Origin: Planctomycetota bacterium
GTDB taxonomy: Bacteria; Planctomycetota; Phycisphaerae; FEN-1346; JAACEH01
DNA length: 15,691 nucleotides
NCBI GenBank assembly: GCA_016935955.1
Contig: JAFGPY010000422.1
Span: 1 to 15,691 of the forward strand
Direction of reading: 5' to 3'
The position numbers and the translations under genes were made by a program. The notes under the pieces are model-generated. The model saw only the letters and a list, made by a program, of their open reading frames with translations, did not search any database and was not told the DNA's origin. Below, in pieces: positions 1-7,511 of the stretch; within the stretch, counting starts at the first letter, position 1; each line of letters starts with the position of its first letter.

Positions 1-366
1 CAGACCAGCGAGATTCTCTCGCTCTGCGACATCACCGTCCTGTCGGGCGACGACAGCCTGACGCTGCCCCTGATGTCCATCGGAGCCAAGGGCGTGATCA
101 GCGTCGTGGCCAACATCGTGCCCAAGGACGTTCACGACCTGGCGGCTGCAACCCTGAAGGGCGACTTTGCGGCCGCACTGAAGATGCACCGTAAGCTCTT
201 CCCGCTCTGCCGGGCGATGTTCTTCGAGACCAACCCGATCCCGGTCAAGACGGCGTGCGGCATTCTGAAGATTTGTTCGCCGGACCTGCGTTTGCCGCTG
301 TGCGAGATGGGCAGCGACGCCCGCAAGCGGATGGAACAGGCCATGAAGGAATACGGCCTGATCTGA
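1..366 (+). CDS. dapA: 4-hydroxy-tetrahydrodipicolinate synthase, C-terminal part (5' end off window)
   Basis: The reading frame is open from base 1 and ends with TGA at 364-366, giving the last 121 residues of a protein family usually near 290 residues. DapA condenses pyruvate with aspartate semialdehyde in the cytoplasm, the first committed step of the diaminopimelate/lysine pathway. What is visible is the late half of the TIM barrel and the C-terminal helices: the LSGDDSLTLPLMSIGAKGVISV stretch in slightly degenerate form (SGDD then GAKGVISV), followed by NPIPVK and the LRLPL segment, which match the order in E. coli DapA. The Schiff-base lysine and the catalytic tyrosine lie upstream and cannot be checked. 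The gene is followed by an intrinsic terminator and is convergent with the next genes. Related class I aldolases of the DapA/NAL superfamily are possible, but the NPIPVK motif favours true DapA. Confidence 0.93.
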   Translation, partial: QTSEILSLCDITVLSGDDSLTLPLMSIGAKGVISVVANIVPKDVHDLAAATLKGDFAAALKMHRKLFPLCRAMFFETNPIPVKTACGILKICSPDLRLPLCEMGSDARKRMEQAMKEYGLI

Positions 367-431
367 TGCCCCGGTGGTGCGACAAGGAGGCCTTCGTCGG
401 CAGCTGCGTGACAACTCAAAGGCATAACAAA

Positions 432-474
432 GGCGGTCAACCCAAGGCACGGAGGGTTGGCCGCCGCTTTTCTT
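432..474 (+). terminator. Intrinsic terminator after dapA
   Basis: A 12-bp stem (432-443 with 454-465, one G-U pair, 10-base loop) is followed by GCTTTTCTT. It sits 66 bases after the dapA stop. On the other strand the stem is followed by TTTGTT, so it may also stop the convergent hxlB transcript that ends at 521. Confidence 0.75.
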
Positions 475-520
475 GTAAGCTTCGAGAGGTGGTTGGGCCG
501 CCCGAAGACGCCGGGGCTGC

Positions 521-1078
521 CTACTCCAGGTTGGCGTGCCGCTGCTGCATGTCCTCTTCCGACCGCCCGAGTTGCGTTCCGATCTCAAACGCGATGGCAT
601 CCGAGAGGATCAGCAGGCTCTGTTCGAACAGCGTGCCCGCGTACTGAACCGACGGCAGACCGACGTCGGGCGCCTTCTTGTGTGGCGCGTCGAGTACCAG
701 GACGATGTCAGCCGTCTTGGCAATCGGCGAGTCCGGGTCAGCCGTCACGGCAATGACCTGGGCCCCGACCTTCTTGGCGGCGCGGCTCACCAGGACCACG
801 ACCTGCGTCTGGCCGCTGGCGCTGCAGACCACCAGGCAATCGTTGGGCCGAATGGCGGGCGTCGTCGTCTCGCCGACCACATAGGTATGCAAGCCCAGGT
901 GCATGAGCCGCATGGCGAAGCAGCGGGCCATCAATCCCGACCGCCCGCCGCCGGCCACGTAGACGCGCTCGGCCCTCATCAACTGTTCGACGACGCGGTC
1001 GACCGTCGCGCGGTCTATGCCACGGAGCACGCTTTGAATCTCGTCGAAAATCTGATGGACATGCTGCTGGAATCTCAT
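521..1078 (-). CDS. hxlB: SIS-domain 6-phospho-3-hexuloisomerase
   Basis: This 185-residue protein has the length of Bacillus HxlB/PHI and matches its landmarks. There is a sugar-isomerase (SIS) core with AGGGRSGLMA at residues 42-51, followed by RLMHLG, VVGE and TTPAI, then a second phosphate-binding stretch CSASGQT at 85-91. GTLFEQSLLI lies at 148-157 and the C terminus is HANLE. The family interconverts hexulose-6-phosphate and fructose-6-phosphate in the ribulose monophosphate pathway, used either to fix formaldehyde or, in reverse, to make ribulose-5-phosphate. The partner enzyme HxlA is not in the window, so which direction is used cannot be told. The ATG overlaps the TGA of the upstream peroxiredoxin gene by four bases (ATGA), and an AAGGAG lies about 12 bases upstream inside that gene, so translation is probably coupled. 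The KpsF/GutQ arabinose-5-phosphate isomerases are the nearest alternative, but they are longer and carry CBS domains, which are absent here. Confidence 0.85.
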   Translation of the reverse strand: MRFQQHVHQIFDEIQSVLRGIDRATVDRVVEQLMRAERVYVAGGGRSGLMARCFAMRLMHLGLHTYVVGETTTPAIRPNDCLVVCSASGQTQVVVLVSRAAKKVGAQVIAVTADPDSPIAKTADIVLVLDAPHKKAPDVGLPSVQYAGTLFEQSLLILSDAIAFEIGTQLGRSEEDMQQRHANLE

Positions 1079-1569
1079 AGCGATGACACCGCTCCTTGTT
1101 CCCCCACGACCTCGTCCAATGCCCTGAGCATCCGATGCGGCGTCGTGCGACGCCGGTAATTGTGCCGGACCTCGCGGAACCGCACGATGCCCTGCCCGTC
1201 AATGATGAAGACGGACGGATGCGGAATGCCGCTCTTGACGCCCAGCAACCGGTTCCGCACACCATAGGCATCTATCGCCGAACTGTCCGGGTCGCTCAGC
1301 AGGACGAATCCCAGCCCCAACTCGTCGGCCAGTCGACGGACGAGCGACCGCTCGTCGATCGATACGGCCACCAGAGACGCCCCCCGCTTCCGGATCCGCT
1401 CCAGGTTGCCCTGCAGCTTTGCCAGTTGCCTGCGACAGAACGGACACCAATGGCCGCGATAGAACACGAGCACAACAGGCCCTTGCCGCAACAGGTCATG
1501 CAACGCCACCTGCCGACCGTCCGCGGCGACAAGCGAAAAGTTCGGAGCCTGTTGTCCGACGTCGGCCAT
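1075..1569 (-). CDS. Peroxiredoxin-like AhpC/TSA-family thiol peroxidase
   Basis: This 164-residue protein has a thioredoxin fold. The N-terminal APNFSL segment (8-13) and the strand VVLVFYRGHW lead into the active-site motif CPFC, with cysteines at 42 and 45. These are followed by RRQL, VAVSIDE, LLSDPDSSAIDAYGV and a FIIDGQGIVRF beta-hairpin. The family reduces peroxides with thiols, with C42 expected to be the peroxidatic cysteine. The CxxC arrangement, rather than the usual PxxxTxxC of 2-Cys enzymes, puts it with the less-studied peroxiredoxin-like branch, so substrate and reductant are uncertain. The ATG is preceded by GGGAG six to seven bases upstream. It is the first gene of a two-gene unit with hxlB, with which it overlaps by four bases. 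Confidence 0.85.
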   Translation of the reverse strand: MADVGQQAPNFSLVAADGRQVALHDLLRQGPVVLVFYRGHWCPFCRRQLAKLQGNLERIRKRGASLVAVSIDERSLVRRLADELGLGFVLLSDPDSSAIDAYGVRNRLLGVKSGIPHPSVFIIDGQGIVRFREVRHNYRRRTTPHRMLRALDEVVGEQGAVSSL

Positions 1570-1594
1570 AGTCGCTCCCGATCACCGCCACGAG

Positions 1595-1621
1595 ATTATC
1601 ATGTTGCACGTCCACTGTCGA
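1595..1621 (-). promoter_or_regulatory. Candidate sigma-70 promoter for the peroxiredoxin-hxlB unit
   Basis: On the minus strand TCGACA (1621-1616) and GATAAT (1600-1595) are each one base from consensus, separated by a short 15-base spacer. They lie just upstream of the peroxiredoxin ATG at 1569 and imply a leader of about 20 bases. The tight spacer lowers confidence. Confidence 0.35.
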
Positions 1622-1683
1622 GAGAGCAGGTCATGCAACGGCAATCGCCGCAGTCCCCCTCAAACCGTGAACCGCGCCGCACA

Positions 1684-2685
1684 TCACGCCAATCGCGACG
1701 GCTCACGTCCCAAGGCTCGGTACACGGCGGCAAGCACGTCGCGACGGGCCTCGGCCAGGGGCGTTCGCAAACGGCACCCCGCCGCCCGCGCGTGCCCGCC
1801 GCCGCCGAATTGACCGGCCACTCGAGCCACGTCCACCTGCCGCTTCGACCGCAGACTCACGCGAACGGTGCCATCGGCTTCCTCGACGAACAGCAGGCCC
1901 ACGATCACTCCGGCGGTTCGCTGACACTCGTCGATGATGTTCTCGGTATCGGCTGCAACCGCCCCGGTGCGGGCGAACATCTCGGGCGTCAACCAGAACC
2001 ACGCCACGTCGCCCTCGTCACAGATCGTCAGCGTGGTCAGCGCCTCACGGATCAGGGCCATCTTGGCCGGAGACTCGCTCTGGTACAGCTCTTCGTAGAT
2101 GGGCGAAGGCTCAGCCCCAAGCTCCATGAGCCGCGCGGCCATCCGCAGAACCTCGGGCGTGACGTTCGGAAACCGCATCCATCCCGTGTCGCTGACCAGC
2201 GAAATGAACAAGGCCTTGGCCATGGTCGGTGTGACGGTCGCGCCCTGACTTTCCAGCAGCCGCATGACAATCTGTCCGGTTGCCGCCGCCGTTTCGTCGA
2301 TCAGTTCCTGCTGCTTCAACTCGTCACGGGTCACGTGGTGATCGATCACGAGCAAGCGCCCTTCGTGCCGTTCGATCAGGTCGCGCAGGCCGTCAAGCTG
2401 GCCCCACGTGCAGGTATCGGCCACGAGCACCAGGTCCCACTGCCCCTCAACGGCTTCAACCGTGGCCGTCTGCCCCAAGACCTCGAAGCGATCGAAGCCC
2501 GGGACGCAGCGGTATTTCAGGCCGGGCGCACTGGGCAGGACGACGCGAACGGTCTTGCCTTCTCGGCACAGGTGCTCGGCCAGGGCCGCAAGAGCCCCCA
2601 TGCCGTCACCGTCCGGTTTGACATGGGTGGTCATCAGGACGCGTTGTGCGTCGCAGATCATTCGCCAGGCGCGATCATAGGGCAT
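1684..2685 (-). CDS. nrnA: DHH/DHHA1 phosphoesterase, NrnA-type nanoRNase / pAp phosphatase
   Basis: The ATG at 2685 gives 333 residues and is chosen because GAGGAG lies six to seven bases upstream; a start ten codons earlier lacks such a site. All signature blocks of the bifunctional oligoribonuclease / 3'-phosphoadenosine-5'-phosphate phosphatase family are present. They are HVKPDGDGMG at 21-30 (metal-binding H21, D25, D27), VADT (D90), IDHH at 114-117, SDTGWMRF with D166, and the C-terminal DHHA1 glycine motif GGGGHARAAG at 294-303. The protein is expected to be cytoplasmic and Mn-dependent, degrading 2-5 nt RNAs and/or dephosphorylating pAp. The gene stands alone: 106 bases separate it from the ferredoxin gene upstream and 114 from the peroxiredoxin gene downstream. 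RecJ-type exonucleases share the DHH motif but are much longer. The family is sure; the preferred substrate is inferred. Confidence 0.9.
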   Translation of the reverse strand: MPYDRAWRMICDAQRVLMTTHVKPDGDGMGALAALAEHLCREGKTVRVVLPSAPGLKYRCVPGFDRFEVLGQTATVEAVEGQWDLVLVADTCTWGQLDGLRDLIERHEGRLLVIDHHVTRDELKQQELIDETAAATGQIVMRLLESQGATVTPTMAKALFISLVSDTGWMRFPNVTPEVLRMAARLMELGAEPSPIYEELYQSESPAKMALIREALTTLTICDEGDVAWFWLTPEMFARTGAVAADTENIIDECQRTAGVIVGLLFVEEADGTVRVSLRSKRQVDVARVAGQFGGGGHARAAGCRLRTPLAEARRDVLAAVYRALGREPSRLA

Positions 2686-2741
2686 GGTCGTCTCCTCGCT
2701 AACCGCACGCCGCACGCAGTTTCACCGGCGGCGCAAAGTCG

Positions 2742-2767
2742 GGGCCCGGCGTTCGGCGGCCGGGCCC
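2742..2767 (-). terminator. Possible weak terminator after the ferredoxin gene
   Basis: A perfect 9-bp GC-only stem (2742-2750 with 2759-2767, 8-base loop) lies 24 bases beyond the ferredoxin stop. On the minus strand it is followed only by CGACTTTGCG, so the U tract is poor. It may be a pause or RNA-stabilising hairpin rather than a full terminator. Confidence 0.4.
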
Positions 2768-2791
2768 TCGCGTAAATCAGTCGGATCGCAA

Positions 2792-3242
<451 letters not shown>

Positions 3243-3310
3243 CGCAATCTCCCGTTTTGCGTCGTTCCGCGGTCGGCACAAGAGGCCGCCGATTCCCCTC
3301 AATCCGCGGT

Positions 3311-3338
3311 ATTATACGGGCCGGCCGTTAAAAGTCCA
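3311..3338 (-). promoter_or_regulatory. Sigma-70-type promoter for the nifU-like/ferredoxin operon
   Basis: On the minus strand a perfect TATAAT (3316-3311) sits 16 bases after TGGACT (3338-3333, four of six matches to TTGACA). The predicted start near 3304 leaves a leader of about 60 bases before the ATG at 3242. The element lies in the gap downstream of ribF, which implies that the Fe-S pair is transcribed separately. Confidence 0.6.
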
Positions 3339-3375
3339 CCCTTAGTCGGGCTCGATTCGCGGAGGACTTGTCCGC

Positions 3376-4308
3376 CTACGGGGAACGCCCCAACAAGGCC
3401 CGCACGGCCCGACAATCGTCGGCAATCTGGTTGCCAAGAGCCCGGCCGTCCCTGAAGGCACGTTGCTCACGCAGGCGAGCGACAAACTGCAGTCGGACCT
3501 CCTGGTCGTAGGCCTGTCCCTGGAAATCGAGCAGGTACGCTTCAACCACCGACCGTTCCACGTCATGAAACGTCGGCGCGCGGCCCACACTGATCGCGGC
3601 GGCAAACGTCCCTGCGGGCAACGTCGCCCAGCCCACGTAGACACCGTCCCCCGGTACCAGGAAATCGCCGCCCGCCACGTTGATCGTCGGGTACCCAAGA
3701 CCACTGCCACGTCCGTGACCGTGGGCCACGACACCGTCGAACTCGAACGGTCGCCCGAGCATCTTCAGGGCGTCGCCCACGCGACCCGCGGCGACCGCCT
3801 CGCGAATGCGCGTGCTGCTGACCGGGGCATCTCCGAACAACATGGCGTCCACAACCTGCACGGCGAAACCATGCTCAGGCCCCATACGCCGGAGCATGGC
3901 CTCGTCGCCCCTCTGGCGATGGCCGAAACGGAAGCCGGGGCCCTCGACGATCACGGCTGCCCCGACACCGTCTACCATGATGCGCCGCACGAACGTCTCG
4001 GCGTCGAGCTGCAGAATCTCGCGGCCGTCCTCGGGACAGACGACGACGTCGATGCCGAGACTCTCAAACAGGTCGAGCTTCTGCTGGAAACCCAGCAATC
4101 GCGGCGGCGCCTTGTCAGGATGGAGAATGGCGGCAGGGTGCGGCTCAAACGTGAAGGCGACAGCTGATGTCGTTGTGGCTCGGGCAGCCCGGACAACTTC
4201 GCCCAGAATCCTTTGGTGCCCGAGATGAACGCCGTCGAAGTTCCCCACGGTCAGGGCCGCACCGGCGTATTGCTTGTGAAGGGAATCGCAGTCTCGAATC
4301 AGTTCCAT
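3376..4308 (-). CDS. ribF: Bifunctional riboflavin kinase / FAD synthetase
   Basis: This 310-residue protein matches the usual two-domain RibF. The N-terminal FMN adenylyltransferase domain shows GNFDGVHLGH at 22-31, FTFEPHP at 52-58, FRFGHRQRGD at 126-135 and SSTRIRE at 164-170. The C-terminal riboflavin kinase domain (about 184-308) shows GLGYPTIN at 203-210, DGVYVGWA at 221-228, GRAPTF and VEAYLLDF, with E256 the expected catalytic base. It converts riboflavin to FMN and then to FAD using ATP in the cytoplasm. No good Shine-Dalgarno sequence precedes the ATG; the N-terminal length before VGNFDG fits the family, so the start is kept. A terminator for the upstream gene ends about 42 bases before it, so ribF should have its own promoter, which I could not identify. 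No FMN riboswitch is seen. Confidence 0.95.
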   Translation of the reverse strand: MELIRDCDSLHKQYAGAALTVGNFDGVHLGHQRILGEVVRAARATTTSAVAFTFEPHPAAILHPDKAPPRLLGFQQKLDLFESLGIDVVVCPEDGREILQLDAETFVRRIMVDGVGAAVIVEGPGFRFGHRQRGDEAMLRRMGPEHGFAVQVVDAMLFGDAPVSSTRIREAVAAGRVGDALKMLGRPFEFDGVVAHGHGRGSGLGYPTINVAGGDFLVPGDGVYVGWATLPAGTFAAAISVGRAPTFHDVERSVVEAYLLDFQGQAYDQEVRLQFVARLREQRAFRDGRALGNQIADDCRAVRALLGRSP

Positions 4309-4350
4309 GGGCGAATTCTTTGACGGGCATCAGGGCCTATGGCTTCGCTC

Positions 4351-4393
4351 GAAAAGAACACGGGCCGCAACGGCGCGACGCCGCTGCGGCCCG
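4351..4393 (-). terminator. Intrinsic terminator after the sugar isomerase-like gene
   Basis: A stem of 14 pairs with one A-C mismatch (4361-4375 with 4379-4393, 3-base loop) is followed on the minus strand by TGTTCTTTTC. It starts 14 bases after the stop of the TIM-barrel gene and separates it from ribF. Confidence 0.75.
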
Positions 4394-4407
4394 CGCATCG
4401 GCGGCAC

Positions 4408-5316
4408 TCAGAGAATAGCCCACGCTTCGTTCATCGTCCGCTTGGCGTTGGCCAGGACGATCTCGCTACTCTCGTTCGGCAGTGGTTTGACCTCAAACGA
4501 GAGGACCGGCTGCTTGCCTTCGCCGAGGAAGCCGATCTCGAAGAGCATCCGCAGCCACGCGGCGAGTTCCTTGACGCCGTTCGGGCTGCCGGGATAGCCG
4601 AACCGCGGGTGCTGATCGCCCCAGGCCGGGCTGTTCTTGTCAGCCGTGAAGCAGTTGCCCACGTGGGCATGCACTAGGTAATCCTTCACCGGCTTGAGGG
4701 CCTCGGCCGGCCCCTCGCCCAACAGCGGCGCGTGCGACAGGTCGACCATCAGGCCGAAGTTCTCGCGATCGACCTGCTGGGCGAGCTTGGCGGCATCCTT
4801 GCTCTTGCCGATCAGGGCGCACTTGTCCACGTCAGTGTCGAACGTCTCAAGCGTGATGCCGAGGTTCATCTTGGCGGCCGCATCGCACAGTTGCTGCAAG
4901 CTCTTGACGCAGGCCTTCCAGGCATCGTCGAACTTGGCCCCTTCCTCGAGCCGGCCGGCCAGAAAAGCCATCCGCGTCGAGCCCATTTCCTGGCAGAATT
5001 CGAGTTCCTTGGTCAACGTGCCGACGGCCTCCTCGCGTTTGGCCCCGTCGACGCTGTTGATGTTCAAGCGGCCGCCCAGGACCACCGGCTGCGCGGCGTG
5101 GCAGACCGTCAAACCCGACTGGTCGAGCATGGCCTTGGCCTGCTGGCGGACATTCTGATCCAGAATCTTCATCAACTCGATGGCCGTAAAGTACTCGTCC
5201 TTGCACGAGGCCTCGACGCTTTCGAGGACGACCTTGTTGTCCTGCTTCATTGCGGCCGGATAGGCCATGAAATGGACGAACCCCATTTTCAGGTACTTGT
5301 ACATGGACTCTTGCAT
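4408..5316 (-). CDS. Sugar phosphate isomerase/epimerase-like TIM-barrel protein
   Basis: The ATG at 5316 gives 302 residues; a purine-rich GAGGAGAGGAA lies about ten bases upstream, and the protein then begins MQESMYKYLK with no signal peptide. It belongs to the xylose-isomerase-like TIM-barrel superfamily (AP endonuclease 2 fold). Likely metal and substrate residues appear in the right order: E157 in LETFD, D192 and H195 in VDLSH, H216/H218 in HAHVGN, D234 and H236 in GDQHP, and E275 in SFEVKP. Members act as sugar isomerases, epimerases, dehydratases or endonucleases, so the substrate cannot be named. It is a single-gene unit with its own candidate promoter and terminator, divergent from the glycosyltransferase gene at 5491. 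The DNA-repair enzyme Nfo is unlikely, since the superfamily's zinc-triad pattern of endonuclease IV is not matched. Confidence 0.82.
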   Translation of the reverse strand: MQESMYKYLKMGFVHFMAYPAAMKQDNKVVLESVEASCKDEYFTAIELMKILDQNVRQQAKAMLDQSGLTVCHAAQPVVLGGRLNINSVDGAKREEAVGTLTKELEFCQEMGSTRMAFLAGRLEEGAKFDDAWKACVKSLQQLCDAAAKMNLGITLETFDTDVDKCALIGKSKDAAKLAQQVDRENFGLMVDLSHAPLLGEGPAEALKPVKDYLVHAHVGNCFTADKNSPAWGDQHPRFGYPGSPNGVKELAAWLRMLFEIGFLGEGKQPVLSFEVKPLPNESSEIVLANAKRTMNEAWAIL

Positions 5317-5384
5317 GGCGGTGGTTCCTCTCCTCTCGACAACTGGCCCGGATGACAATAAGGGTGATGCCCAACAGGTCGCTC

Positions 5385-5413
5385 AGTGTACCACGGCCGC
5401 CATTTCCCTGCAA
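5385..5413 (-). promoter_or_regulatory. Candidate sigma-70 promoter for the TIM-barrel isomerase gene
   Basis: On the minus strand TTGCAG (5413-5408) and TACACT (5390-5385) are separated by 17 bases, and the -10 is preceded by TGG, giving an extended -10 form. The predicted leader is about 60 bases. The match to consensus is only moderate. Confidence 0.4.
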
Positions 5414-5454
5414 CCGTTGTCCGCCCGGCTTTTCCCGGCAAACGGCAGGAAGCC

Positions 5455-5483
5455 TTGCCCCAACAGCAGCGGTCCGCTATAAC
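5455..5483 (+). promoter_or_regulatory. Candidate sigma-70 promoter placing the transcript start at the ATG (leaderless)
   Basis: TTGCCC (5455-5460) and TATAAC (5478-5483, five of six matches) are separated by 17 bases. A start 7-8 bases beyond the -10 falls on the ATG at 5491. No Shine-Dalgarno sequence is present in the seven bases between, which fits a leaderless mRNA. Confidence 0.5.
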
Positions 5484-5490
5484 ATTGGCT

Positions 5491-7377
5491 ATGCCACGTC
5501 AGCTCACAAAACGTCGCGACAAACGGGACAGTCGGCCGAACGACGTGCAGCCGACCGCACTTCCGCCAACCGGCCCAGGCCAGACTGTCGACAAACGGCT
5601 CTGGTGGGTTGCTCTGCTGCTGGCGATAGTGGTCTTGGGCGTCTACAGCAGGTCTCTCAAAAGCGAGTTCCTGAACTGGGACGACAACAAGTACGTCTAC
5701 GACAACGTGTACATCCAGCACGGGCTGACGGCGGAGAGCGTCCGCTGGGCCTTTTCGCCCAACTGGTACGCCAGCAACTACCACCCCCTGACCTGGCTCA
5801 GCCACGCCCTGGACATCAGTCTGTTCGGCCTCGACCATCCCTGGGGTCATCACCTGACCAGCCTGCTGCTGCACGCCCTCAACACGGCACTGCTGGTGAT
5901 CGTCCTTCAACGGCTGACGGGGCAACTCTGGCCGAGCGTCATTGTGGCTGCCCTGTTCGGCCTGCATCCGGTCCACGTCGAAAGCGTGGCCTGGGTCTCC
6001 GAGCGAAAGGACGTTCTCAGCACACTGTTCATGATGCTCTGCCTCTGGGCCTACGTCGCCTGGGTACGGCGGCCCTGCTGGTGGCGCTACGGGTTGATCG
6101 CCCTGACGCTCGTGCTGTCGCTGCTGGCCAAACCCATGGCCGTCACGTTGCCCGCAGTCATGCTGCTGCTGGACTTCTGGCCCCTGAAGCGGCTGAGTTG
6201 GGCGGCCGTCCTGGAGAAGCTGCCGCTGGCAGTGATCGTCGCAGGATCGTGCATCCTGACCTTCCTGGCCCAGGACTATGGCGGCGCGACGCGAGCCCTG
6301 GAGACGTTAGGCGTGGCCACGCGAACCACCCACGCCGTGTACGCCTATGCCATGTATCTGGTCAAGACCTTCCTGCCCTGGCCGGACACGCTGGTGCCCT
6401 ACTATCCCCTGCCCGACCGCGGAGGCACGGAGATCAAGTCCTCCGTGCTCATTCTCGCCGTGCTCGTCCTGACGGCACTGACGGCCCTGGCGCTGCTCCT
6501 CTGGCGGCGACGCCCGCAAGTAACCGTGGGCTGGCTGATCTACGTGGGCATGCTCGTGCCGGTAATCGGATTGGTGCAGGTGGGCACGCAGATCATGGCC
6601 GACCGTTACCTCTACGTTCCGGCCCTGGGCCTGTTCATCGCCGTGGTCTGGCTCGTCGCCGACGCCGTAGCAGGACGGCCGCGCCTTGCCGCCGTGGCCG
6701 CCGGGATTGCCGTCGTCGTGCTTGCGGCCCTTGGCTGGCAGACATGGCGGCAACAGTACTTCTGGAGCAATCGCGAGGTGTTCTGGTCCCACATCGTCGA
6801 TCGCTATCCCGAGAGCAGCAAGGCCCTGAACCAGCTTGCCCGCGTCTATACCGACCTTGGCAGGAACGATCAAGCCATAGAGTACTACCGTCGAGCCGTC
6901 GAGGCCGCCTGGAAACAGACCAAGCCCGGGCAGCCGCAGACCGAAAATGTCATGGCTCGCACCAACCTCGGGAATCGTTACCTGGAAATGGGCGACCTCG
7001 ACGAGGCCAAAAAGCATTACGAGGTCGCGCTGGCGAGGAATCCCAAGTATGCCTTGGCGCACAATGGCATGGGGGCCGTCCTCATCCAACAGGGCAAGCT
7101 TGCCGAGGGTCTGAGCCATTTCCGACGGGCCGCCGAGTTGAAGCCCGACGATGCCCCGTGTCACAGGAACCTTGCCGCGGCGTTGCTCGACTCGCCGGGG
7201 CCCGAGGCCAACGTGGACGAAGCCATCGAGCACCTGCGCACCGCCCTTACCCTTCAACCCCGAAACGCGGGCCTCTACCGGCTGATGGCCGAGGCCATGG
7301 CCAGGAAGGGCAACACGGCCGAAGCCAACCGCTACATGCAGTTGTACCGCCAACAGGCCAGCCGGCAAGGCCGCTAG
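5491..7377 (+). CDS. GT-C family membrane glycosyltransferase with C-terminal TPR domain (TMTC/PMT-like)
   Basis: The ATG at 5491 gives 628 residues. The frame is open further upstream, but that extension is compositionally unlike protein and the promoter signals favour this ATG. A short basic N terminus leads into a first membrane helix near 37-52, then an extracytoplasmic loop with the acidic FLNWDD motif (D64, D65), the hallmark of GT-C enzymes. Further membrane helices follow to about residue 415, roughly ten in all. The HPVHVESVAWVSERKD segment at 159-174 closely resembles that of eukaryotic TMTC O-mannosyltransferases, and ADRYLY lies at 370-375. Residues 440-628 hold about five TPR repeats. 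The family moves a sugar from a polyprenyl-phosphate donor to proteins or glycans on the outer side of the membrane. Donor and acceptor are unknown. It stands alone and is followed by a long non-coding stretch. Confidence 0.85.
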   Translation: MPRQLTKRRDKRDSRPNDVQPTALPPTGPGQTVDKRLWWVALLLAIVVLGVYSRSLKSEFLNWDDNKYVYDNVYIQHGLTAESVRWAFSPNWYASNYHPLTWLSHALDISLFGLDHPWGHHLTSLLLHALNTALLVIVLQRLTGQLWPSVIVAALFGLHPVHVESVAWVSERKDVLSTLFMMLCLWAYVAWVRRPCWWRYGLIALTLVLSLLAKPMAVTLPAVMLLLDFWPLKRLSWAAVLEKLPLAVIVAGSCILTFLAQDYGGATRALETLGVATRTTHAVYAYAMYLVKTFLPWPDTLVPYYPLPDRGGTEIKSSVLILAVLVLTALTALALLLWRRRPQVTVGWLIYVGMLVPVIGLVQVGTQIMADRYLYVPALGLFIAVVWLVADAVAGRPRLAAVAAGIAVVVLAALGWQTWRQQYFWSNREVFWSHIVDRYPESSKALNQLARVYTDLGRNDQAIEYYRRAVEAAWKQTKPGQPQTENVMARTNLGNRYLEMGDLDEAKKHYEVALARNPKYALAHNGMGAVLIQQGKLAEGLSHFRRAAELKPDDAPCHRNLAAALLDSPGPEANVDEAIEHLRTALTLQPRNAGLYRLMAEAMARKGNTAEANRYMQLYRQQASRQGR

Positions 7378-7429
7378 AACGTCCAACGCGAGAATCGCTG
7401 CTAATTCCAGGAGAATGAATGAAAGAGAT

Positions 7430-7458
7430 TTGACATCGGGGTATACGTCGTGTATATA
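7430..7458 (+). promoter_or_regulatory. Strong sigma-70-type promoter in the gap before the PEP-CTERM gene
   Basis: A perfect TTGACA (7430-7435) is followed after exactly 17 bases by TATATA (7453-7458) within a TGTATATATGG stretch. Transcription would start near 7465, 88 bases after the stop of the glycosyltransferase gene and about 440 bases before the next start codon. It is one of the few AT-rich spots in the window. Confidence 0.6.
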
Positions 7459-7481
7459 TGGTCGGTGAGGGTATTGGATTG

Positions 7482-7497
7482 AGGCAGGGATATTGCG
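7482..7497 (+). promoter_or_regulatory. Possible sigma-54 (RpoN) -24/-12 element
   Basis: AGGCAG, five bases, TTGC: the invariant GG (7483-7484) and GC (7495-7496) are separated by the required 10 bases, and most of the TGGCAC-N5-TTGCA consensus is kept. Transcription would start near 7508. Sigma-54 control of PEP-CTERM genes through PrsK/PrsR is known in some proteobacteria, which makes the location suggestive, but a match this good could arise by chance. Confidence 0.3.
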
Positions 7498-7511
7498 GGG
7501 ACGTGTCGGCC

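Noticed and set aside
1620..1683. Terminator after nrnA
   Set aside because: Only a 4-bp CGGC/GCCG hairpin without a T run is present.
1096..2775. Long plus-strand open frame of about 559 codons opposite the peroxiredoxin and nrnA genes
   Set aside because: It runs antisense across two well-supported genes and an intergenic promoter, and is rich in R, H, P, Q and G as expected of a GC-rich shadow frame. It contains no recognisable motif.
4309..4350. FMN riboswitch upstream of ribF
   Set aside because: The gap between the terminator and the ribF ATG is far too short for the aptamer, and no conserved aptamer elements are present.
5352..7418. Plus-strand open frame of about 688 codons overlapping the GT-C/TPR gene in another frame
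   Set aside because: The alternative frame lacks membrane helices and TPR pattern and is rich in R, P and G; the true frame has strong family motifs.
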